Assembly (NCBI GenBank): GCA_017469745.1
Contig: JAFUFS010000042.1
Coordinates: 1-46,291, forward strand
Reading direction: 5' to 3'
Source of the DNA: Bacteroidales bacterium
GTDB lineage: Bacteria > Bacteroidota > Bacteroidia > Bacteroidales > UBA932
Length of the DNA: 46,291 nucleotides
The notes below the pieces were generated by a model. That model searched no databases and had not been told where the DNA came from. It worked only from the letters and a program-made list of their open reading frames with translations. The position numbers and the translations under genes were made by a program. Shown in pieces: positions 40,900 to 46,291 of this stretch. Numbering within the stretch: position 1 is the stretch's first letter; every line of letters starts with the position of its first letter.

Positions 40900-43497
40900 T
40901 CAGAACTGCTGTCCGATCATGAAGTGGAACTGGCTTCTCTCCTTCTTGTCGGGGTTGTCGAATCCGTAACCCCAGTCGATTCCGAGAAGACCGATCATCG
41001 GGAGGAAGACCCTCACACCGACTCCGGCAGACCTCTGGATCTGGAAAGGATTGAACTTCTTGATGTCCGACCAGCAGTTACCTCCCTCGAGGAAGCCGAG
41101 AACGAAGATCGTAGACTGCGGTTGGAGGATGACAGGATAACGCACCTCCATGGTGAACTTGTCGTAGACGTTACCTGCATAGTAGCCGTTGGTATTGTAC
41201 GGGGTGGCCTCCCAAGGAGTAAGAGAGTAATTCTCGTAACCACGCATGGCAATGACGTCCGATCCGTAGGTGTCGTAACCGTACATACCATCACCACCGA
41301 GGCGGAATCCTTCGAACGGGGAATAACCCCATCTGCGGTTGTAGTAGCCGAGGTAACCGAACTGGGCCCTGCCCATCACGACGAGGTCACCAATCACCTT
41401 GGTGTAGGTTTCGGCACTGAACTTCCACTTATGGTACTCGATCCACTTGTAACGGTCCTGCGATGACCAGGTGTCGTAATTGATGTCCTTGTAGCTGGCA
41501 ACCTTAGCAGGATTGCCGGAAGCGTCGAGGCTGCCGAGATCCTTCTTCCTGAACAATGAATATGGAGGAGTCAGCTGGACGCTAGCAGTGAAGATGGATC
41601 CAGACCTCGGATAGATCTGCTGGTCGGTGGAAGTCCTGCTCAGGGTGGAAGTGTAACTGAGGTTGTGTGAAATACCGTCAGTGAACATGAAATAACCGCT
41701 GAACCAGTTCTTCAGGTTATAGACCTGCCAGCTGAGTCCGTTGTAGAAGGTGAAATAGTCATCCGGCCACTTAAGGCGGGTACCTATGCCTCCGGTGAAT
41801 CCATAGACCTGCATGACCTTGTCGTTGCTAAGTAGGCCGATGGCGAGGTAGGAGTCAGTCTGCCTGGTGTAGTAGGACTGAAGGCTGAGTGAAGTAGGCT
41901 TCTTTTGGGTGAGCCAAGGCTCGGTAAAGCTGAAAATGAGCGAAGTGTAGTAGGTACCGTTCGTCTGGAAACGCAGGGAAAGATTCTGTGCGTCTCCAAG
42001 TGGCACGGGCCTCCATGCATTCTTGTCGAACATCCTCCTGGTTGAGAAGTTGTTGAAGCTCACACCAACAGTCGCGACGAAAGTATTCATACCCCAACCT
42101 CCGGAAAGTTCCAGCTGGCTGGAAGGTTTTTCAGTCACATTGTAGACAAGGTCGACCGTGTTGTTCAGCTGGTTAGGCACGATGGAATAACCGCCTTCAC
42201 CCGCGATGGCTTCCGGATCGAACTGACCGAGGGAAGCGATTTCCCTGATGGACCTTTCGAAATTGGTCTGGCTGAACAAGGCTCCCGGCCTTGTGTAGAT
42301 CTGCCTGCGGACCACCTTCTCGCTGGTAAGGTCGTTACCGTTGATGATGATATTGTTCAGGGTTGCCTGTTTGCCTTCGGAAATCCTCATCTCGACATCC
42401 ACGGAATCGCCGTCGATGTTGAGCTCTACCGGTGTCACATTGAAGAAGAGGTAACCCTCGTCACGGTACAGCTTGGACACATCGTAATCGGTCTGCTTGC
42501 CGCCTCCCGTGAGCCTCTTCTGCATGGTCACCATGTCATAGGGATCACCTTTCTTGATCTGGAGGATGGAGTTGAGCTGGTCTGCTGAATGGACGGAGTT
42601 TCCTGTCCAGGTAATGTCCCTGAAATAGTACCTCTTGCCCTGGTCGAACTTGAAGTCGATTCCGAGGCGGCCGGGCTCCACATAGTAGATGGAATCCTTG
42701 AGGATCCTGGCATCACGGTAGCCTGCTTCGTTGAACTTGCTGATCAAGTTCAGCTTGTCCTGGGGGTATTCCTTCTCGTTGAATTTCTTGCTGTTGAAGA
42801 AGTTGTAAATCTTTTTCGCCTTGGTCTTCTTCATCGAGCGGGCCAGCTTGAAATCAGAGACGCCATCATTGCCTTCGAAGTTGATGTCGCGGATCCTGAC
42901 CTTGTCGCCCTTGTTCACGGCAAAATTGACCCTGATGGCGTTCTTGATTATACTGTCCTTCTGGGTCTGCACGTCGACCTCGCAATTGAGGAAACCTTTT
43001 TCGGAATAGTATTTCTTGATGATTCCGGTAGAAGTCGTGGCCACATATTCAGAGAACTCGCCTCCCCTTCGTAGGCTGAGCCTCTCCCTCAGGTCTTTCT
43101 CCTCGCCTTTCTTGACTCCTGTGAACAGCCATGCAGAGACCCTTGGACGCTCCTTGATGCTGATCTTCAGCCAGGCGGAGTCGCCCGCAGCGTTCAGATG
43201 GTCGATCTCCAGGGCAACATCCTCGAAATACCTCTGGCCCCAAAGCCTCTGGACTATTGAAGTAACATCGTCGCTCGGTACCGTTAGCTTCATTCCTTTC
43301 TGAAGACCTGTTAGGGAGATTATCTGCTGCTCCCCGAAATGGGTGTTACCTTCGACAGAAACTCCACCGATAATGTAGGTCTGGGGCTGGTCATAATCCA
43401 CCTCAACCGGCTCGCTCGCAGTCTCCACTTCCTGGCCAAAAGCCGTGAAGCAGGCCAGCGAAAGGGCTAATAGACACAACAGACGATATATCTTCAT
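40900..43497 (-). CDS. bamA: outer membrane assembly factor BamA
   Basis: About 865 aa. Start ATG 43497 (MKIYRLLCLLALSLACFTAF) is preferred for its signal peptide; an ATG five codons upstream also fits. Five POTRA domains are suggested by ISLTGLQKGMKL, FTGVKKGEEKD, IRVNFAVNKGDKVRIRDINF, FDQGKRYYFRDITW and VDVEMRISEGKQATLNNI. The barrel follows from residue ~470, ending FHFMIGQQF with the terminal Phe. It inserts beta-barrel proteins into the outer membrane. It has its own promoter at 43528, between it and uppS. Confidence 0.95.
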   Translation of the reverse strand: MKIYRLLCLLALSLACFTAFGQEVETASEPVEVDYDQPQTYIIGGVSVEGNTHFGEQQIISLTGLQKGMKLTVPSDDVTSIVQRLWGQRYFEDVALEIDHLNAAGDSAWLKISIKERPRVSAWLFTGVKKGEEKDLRERLSLRRGGEFSEYVATTSTGIIKKYYSEKGFLNCEVDVQTQKDSIIKNAIRVNFAVNKGDKVRIRDINFEGNDGVSDFKLARSMKKTKAKKIYNFFNSKKFNEKEYPQDKLNLISKFNEAGYRDARILKDSIYYVEPGRLGIDFKFDQGKRYYFRDITWTGNSVHSADQLNSILQIKKGDPYDMVTMQKRLTGGGKQTDYDVSKLYRDEGYLFFNVTPVELNIDGDSVDVEMRISEGKQATLNNIIINGNDLTSEKVVRRQIYTRPGALFSQTNFERSIREIASLGQFDPEAIAGEGGYSIVPNQLNNTVDLVYNVTEKPSSQLELSGGWGMNTFVATVGVSFNNFSTRRMFDKNAWRPVPLGDAQNLSLRFQTNGTYYTSLIFSFTEPWLTQKKPTSLSLQSYYTRQTDSYLAIGLLSNDKVMQVYGFTGGIGTRLKWPDDYFTFYNGLSWQVYNLKNWFSGYFMFTDGISHNLSYTSTLSRTSTDQQIYPRSGSIFTASVQLTPPYSLFRKKDLGSLDASGNPAKVASYKDINYDTWSSQDRYKWIEYHKWKFSAETYTKVIGDLVVMGRAQFGYLGYYNRRWGYSPFEGFRLGGDGMYGYDTYGSDVIAMRGYENYSLTPWEATPYNTNGYYAGNVYDKFTMEVRYPVILQPQSTIFVLGFLEGGNCWSDIKKFNPFQIQRSAGVGVRVFLPMIGLLGIDWGYGFDNPDKKERSQFHFMIGQQF

Positions 43498-43527
43498 CAA
43501 AAAAAGCTTCATTGAAATTCAAGAATG

Positions 43528-43535
43528 CAAATATA
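43528..43535 (-). promoter_or_regulatory. -7 box of bamA
   Basis: CAAATATA (coding strand TATATTTG) fits TAnnTTTG, 31 bp before the chosen bamA ATG. Confidence 0.5.
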
Positions 43536-43540
43536 TGCAA

Positions 43541-44266
43541 TTATTTAACTTTTCCATACCTGCGGTTCAGCTTTGAGTACTCTTTAAGGGCTGAACGGAA
43601 CTCTTCCTTGCGGAAATCAGGCCACAGGGTGTCGACAAAGAGCAGTTCTGAATATGCCGCCTGCCAGAGCAGGTAGTTGCTGATCCTCTGCTCGCCGGAA
43701 GTACGGATGATAAGGTCGGGATCAGGCACACCGGCGGTCACGAGCAGGTCGGAGAAATCCTCGAGCCCAGCGTTCTCAAGTCCCTCGGGATCTGATGCAT
43801 ATTTCACGGCCAGCTTCTTCGCGGCCTGCAGGATGTCCCACTTACCGCTGTAGCTTAAGAATATAATAAGGTCAAGGATCGGTTCCTCTCCGGGAGCGGG
43901 AGCGGTCATGGCCTCGGCATCGCGGATGGATGCGAGAAGGTTCTTGTCAAGACGGTCGACATTGCCGAGCACACGGAAACGGACGCCTTGCTTTTTGAGA
44001 GCCTCCATCTCATTGGCTATAGCCTTGAACATCAACCCCATCAGAGTGCTGACTTCTGAATCGGGACGGCCCCAGTTCTCCTCCGAGAACGCGAAAAGGG
44101 AAAGGTAGCGCACTCCGGCCTCTGCAGCAGCCTCGACGCAGGCGCGGACACTTTCCACACCGTGCGAATGGCCGTAGACTCTTTCCTGGCCCCTCTGCTT
44201 GGCCCATCTCCCGTTGCCGTCCATGATGATGGACACATGTACGGGAACATTGCTCTTGTCGTTCAT
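43541..44266 (-). CDS. uppS: undecaprenyl diphosphate synthase
   Basis: A 241-aa cis-prenyltransferase from ATG 44266 (MNDKSNVPVHVSIIMDGNGR); the longer frame begins inside nadK. Motifs: IIMDGNGRWAK with catalytic Asp16, SLFAFSEENWGRP, and DLIIRTSGEQRISNYLLWQ. It makes the C55 lipid carrier for cell-wall polymers. It lies 4 bp after nadK, so the two share a transcript. Confidence 0.95.
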   Translation of the reverse strand: MNDKSNVPVHVSIIMDGNGRWAKQRGQERVYGHSHGVESVRACVEAAAEAGVRYLSLFAFSEENWGRPDSEVSTLMGLMFKAIANEMEALKKQGVRFRVLGNVDRLDKNLLASIRDAEAMTAPAPGEEPILDLIIFLSYSGKWDILQAAKKLAVKYASDPEGLENAGLEDFSDLLVTAGVPDPDLIIRTSGEQRISNYLLWQAAYSELLFVDTLWPDFRKEEFRSALKEYSKLNRRYGKVK

Positions 44267-44270
44267 CTTC

Positions 44271-45104
44271 TTAAAGTTGTTCTCCGCTGTTCCGGATGTC
44301 TTCACCCCAGAAAAGCTTTGTCGTGAGCGCCTTGACGAAACTTGATCTTTCAAGACGAACCCTTTTCAGCGAAAACTGTGCCACCCCGACATCGATCCTG
44401 GCGGAAGCGGAAAGAAGAAGGTTGCGGTTGTCCATGGACATGGTCACCTTCTCGTCACGCGATCTCATCGAGATGGATATTCTCGTCGTGTCAGGAACTA
44501 CGAGAGGACGCACGTTCAGGTTGTGCGGGGCGATAGGAGCGATGATCAGGACTTTCGAATCAGGGACGCAGATCGGTCCGCCGACACTCAATGAATATGC
44601 CGTCGATCCGGAGCTGGTCGAAACCAGGAGACCGTCCGCCCAATAGGTGGGAAGAGGATTCCCGTCGATGGAAACATCTATACCCAGGATCGCTGCACCG
44701 CGGCGCAGGATCGAGATCTCATTGAGTGAATATGGCCAAAAAGAGGTCTCTGTATCAAGGATTTCCCCGCTTATTGCCGTTTCTAGAAGCTCCCTGTCTT
44801 CCAGGGAATAAGCCCCGTCCACAAGGGCCTGGGTAACTTCCTTGGGACTGTATTCAGAAAGAAAGCCGACGCGGCCCAGGTTGACCCCGAGCACTGGTAC
44901 TCCGGAGTCCCCTACCCTCTTGGCTGCCGAAAGGAAGGTTCCGTCACCTCCGACACTCATCACCATGTCGGTTCCCTGACGGATGTCTTCCCCGGACTTA
45001 ATTCCGTAGAAATCAAACGGGCCTGAATACAGAGCCTCCAGCAAGGAGACGAACCTGGGATTGGAAAGGGTGGATTCTTCCCTGGAGTAGATGGCGATCT
45101 TCAT
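44271..45104 (-). CDS. nadK: NAD kinase
   Basis: A 277-aa NAD kinase (PpnK). The GGDGTFL motif (residues 52-58), the LGVNLGRVGFLSE segment, LNEISILRRGAA (NE motif) and VSTSSGSTAYSLSVGGPI are all present. It makes NADP+ from NAD+. It is first of a nadK-uppS pair and divergent from pdxJ. Confidence 0.95.
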   Translation of the reverse strand: MKIAIYSREESTLSNPRFVSLLEALYSGPFDFYGIKSGEDIRQGTDMVMSVGGDGTFLSAAKRVGDSGVPVLGVNLGRVGFLSEYSPKEVTQALVDGAYSLEDRELLETAISGEILDTETSFWPYSLNEISILRRGAAILGIDVSIDGNPLPTYWADGLLVSTSSGSTAYSLSVGGPICVPDSKVLIIAPIAPHNLNVRPLVVPDTTRISISMRSRDEKVTMSMDNRNLLLSASARIDVGVAQFSLKRVRLERSSFVKALTTKLFWGEDIRNSGEQL

Positions 45105-45130
45105 TTTATGCTTACTGTCGTTACAATCTT

Positions 45131-45138
45131 CAAAATTA
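45131..45138 (-). promoter_or_regulatory. -7 box of nadK-uppS
   Basis: CAAAATTA (coding strand TAATTTTG) fits TAnnTTTG, 27 bp upstream of nadK. Confidence 0.5.
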
Positions 45139-45171
45139 GCATAAATCTGATAAAATCTGAACAGAATTCAC

Positions 45172-45179
45172 TACTTTTG
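45172..45179 (+). promoter_or_regulatory. -7 box of pdxJ
   Basis: TACTTTTG matches TAnnTTTG and ends only 4 bp before the pdxJ ATG (45184), so the transcript would start at or near the start codon (leaderless). Confidence 0.5.
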
Positions 45180-45183
45180 TCGT

Positions 45184-45903
45184 ATGACAAGACTTAGCGT
45201 AAACATCAACAAGATAGCCACCATCCGCAATGCACGCGGAGGGAACATGCCTGACGTGGAGAAGGCGGCCGTCGACTGTGAGAATTTCGGTGCAGAAGGG
45301 ATAACCGTCCATCCCAGACCGGACGAAAGGCACATCCGTTATTCAGACGTAAGGGCCCTGAGGCCTCTGGTCAGGACGGAATTCAACATCGAGGGCAACC
45401 CCATTCCAAGTTTCGTGGACCTGGTCCTCGAGGTCGTCCCCGACCAGGTGACCCTGGTCCCTGACGCCCACGATGCAATCACCTCCAACAAGGGCTGGGA
45501 CACCATCAGGAACCGCGACTTCCTCACCGACATCTGCAAGACATTCAAGTCCAAGGGGATCCGCACCTCGATCTTCATAGATCCCGACCCGGCGATGGCC
45601 GAGGGTGCCAAGGAGTGCGGCTGCGACAGGGTGGAGCTTTACACTGCCGACTACGCAGCCCTCTACCCCTCCGGGCCCCAGAAGGCGATCGATCCTTACC
45701 TCAGGACCGCCCAGAAGGTGCAGGAGATCGGACTCGGTCTCAACGCAGGCCATGACCTGAGCCTTGAGAACCTGGAATTCTTCATCCGCACGATCCCCTG
45801 GACCGACGAGGTCTCTATTGGCCACGCAGTCATCTGCGACGCCCTCTACATGGGGCTTGAGAAAACAATACAGGCCTATCTTTCGAAGATTAAGATTTTT
45901 TAA
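45184..45903 (+). CDS. pdxJ: pyridoxine 5'-phosphate synthase
   Basis: A 239-aa TIM-barrel enzyme forming pyridoxine phosphate from 3-amino-2-oxopropyl phosphate and deoxyxylulose phosphate. LSVNINKIATIRNARGG, GITVHPRPDERHI (active-site His), EFNIEGNP (active-site Glu) and GLNAGHDLSLEN are the family segments. It starts 80 bp from the divergent nadK. It is followed after 41 bp by the OmpH-like gene. Confidence 0.95.
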   Translation: MTRLSVNINKIATIRNARGGNMPDVEKAAVDCENFGAEGITVHPRPDERHIRYSDVRALRPLVRTEFNIEGNPIPSFVDLVLEVVPDQVTLVPDAHDAITSNKGWDTIRNRDFLTDICKTFKSKGIRTSIFIDPDPAMAEGAKECGCDRVELYTADYAALYPSGPQKAIDPYLRTAQKVQEIGLGLNAGHDLSLENLEFFIRTIPWTDEVSIGHAVICDALYMGLEKTIQAYLSKIKIF

Positions 45904-45904
45904 T

Positions 45905-45912
45905 TACTTTTG
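45905..45912 (+). promoter_or_regulatory. -7 box of the right-edge OmpH-like gene
   Basis: TACTTTTG matches TAnnTTTG, 32 bp upstream of the ATG at 45945. Confidence 0.5.
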
Positions 45913-45944
45913 TAGACTTGAATATTATTTAAAGTTATCATAAA

Positions 45945-46291
45945 ATGAAACAAACACCACTGATTCTCAGCATCATTGCCCTCGTGGCAGTTGCTGCTCT
46001 CGGAATTATCCAGCTGACTGCCGACGGCAATGGCAAGAAAAAGGCTGCTGAAGGCGAAGTTGTCGAAACCACCGCAAAAGAAGGAGCCATTGTCTGGTAC
46101 GACCTCGACAGGGTCCTCAACGAATATGACATGGCCAACGACCTCAGGTCCGTCGTCGAGACCAAGGCCCAGAGCATATCAGATGAAATCAACCGCAGGG
46201 GCAACAAGCTCCAGAGCGATGTCAACAAGTTCCAGAGCGACCTTGACAAGGGCGTCCTGGTCCGTTCCGTCGCCGAGCAGAGGAACCAGAA
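45945..46291 (+). CDS. OmpH/Skp-like protein, 3' end outside window
   Basis: The first 115 codons are visible. An N-terminal hydrophobic segment (TPLILSIIALVAVAALGIIQ) could be an anchor or an uncleaved signal. AIVWYDLDRVLNEYDMANDL matches the OmpH entry (compare AYVDFNEIVMLMPEADAARA at 40.7 kb), and a coiled coil follows (INRRGNKLQSDVNKFQSDLD). It is likely another periplasmic chaperone. It reads off the right edge. Confidence 0.8.
   Translation, partial: MKQTPLILSIIALVAVAALGIIQLTADGNGKKKAAEGEVVETTAKEGAIVWYDLDRVLNEYDMANDLRSVVETKAQSISDEINRRGNKLQSDVNKFQSDLDKGVLVRSVAEQRNQ

Noticed and set aside
1..46291. CRISPR arrays, rRNA genes, retrons or defence islands
   Set aside because: No regularly spaced repeats, no rRNA-like sequence and no recognisable Cas, reverse transcriptase or restriction genes were found.

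Overview
The window is a stretch of chromosome from a Bacteroidales bacterium, probably gut-associated. Several things point there: lipoproteins of the SusD/GH type with glycoside hydrolases for pectin; promoters of the Bacteroidetes type (TAnnTTTG near -7) in front of most operons; an arginine operon that uses the Bacteroidetes argF' transcarbamylase; and a fused KorA, BamA, two OmpH/Skp proteins and a DASS transporter. Host genes are moderately GC-rich. A block at about 9.0-14.4 kb is clearly AT-rich and is foreign.

Layout. 1-7.3 kb holds carbohydrate genes: a GH43 arabinanase-like lipoprotein (cut by the window start) with a metallophosphoesterase, divergent from a GH106-like rhamnosidase followed by a LamG + endonuclease/exonuclease/phosphatase protein. 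7.3-8.9 kb is a REP/RAYT module: a 117-aa unknown protein and a Y1 (HUH) transposase flanked by related hairpin repeats. 8.9-9.0 kb is a palindromic repeat element, which recurs almost identically at 35.7 kb. 9.0-14.4 kb is a small integrative element: a NUMOD3-like small protein, a putative phage/plasmid gene II/X-type replication protein, a lipoprotein, a Cro/CI-type regulator, a small serine recombinase, a 50-aa small ORF, and a large serine integrase whose last codons run into a tRNA-Arg(CCT) gene.

14.4-17.1 kb holds tRNA-Arg, rpmF, yceD (DUF177) and typA/bipA. 17.2-25.9 kb is a tightly packed minus-strand arginine operon, argR-GNAT-argG-argC-argD-argF'-argB-argE-argH, with an ArgR-box-like site at the argR promoter. 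Two of its genes (argC and argD) carry in-frame repeat insertions. 26.1-29.9 kb (+) holds a full guaA, a second synthetase-only guaA paralogue and a CE15-like esterase. 29.9-35.7 kb (-) is an operon of an M49-like lipoprotein, a DASS anion symporter and two tandem porin-like proteins. 35.8-40.1 kb (-) is korA-korB-gdhA, all acting on 2-oxoglutarate. 40.2-45.1 kb (-) is ompH/skp, bamA, uppS and nadK. 45.2-46.3 kb (+) is pdxJ and the start of another OmpH-like gene.

The most unusual material is the integrative element (a very small unit pairing an HUH-type Rep candidate with two serine recombinases and a structured leader), the REP/RAYT module with its companion ORF, the repeat elements domesticated inside argC and argD, and an apparent excess of the heptamer TGAATAT throughout host DNA but not in the foreign block. 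All function calls rest on reading motifs by eye; no database search was run.
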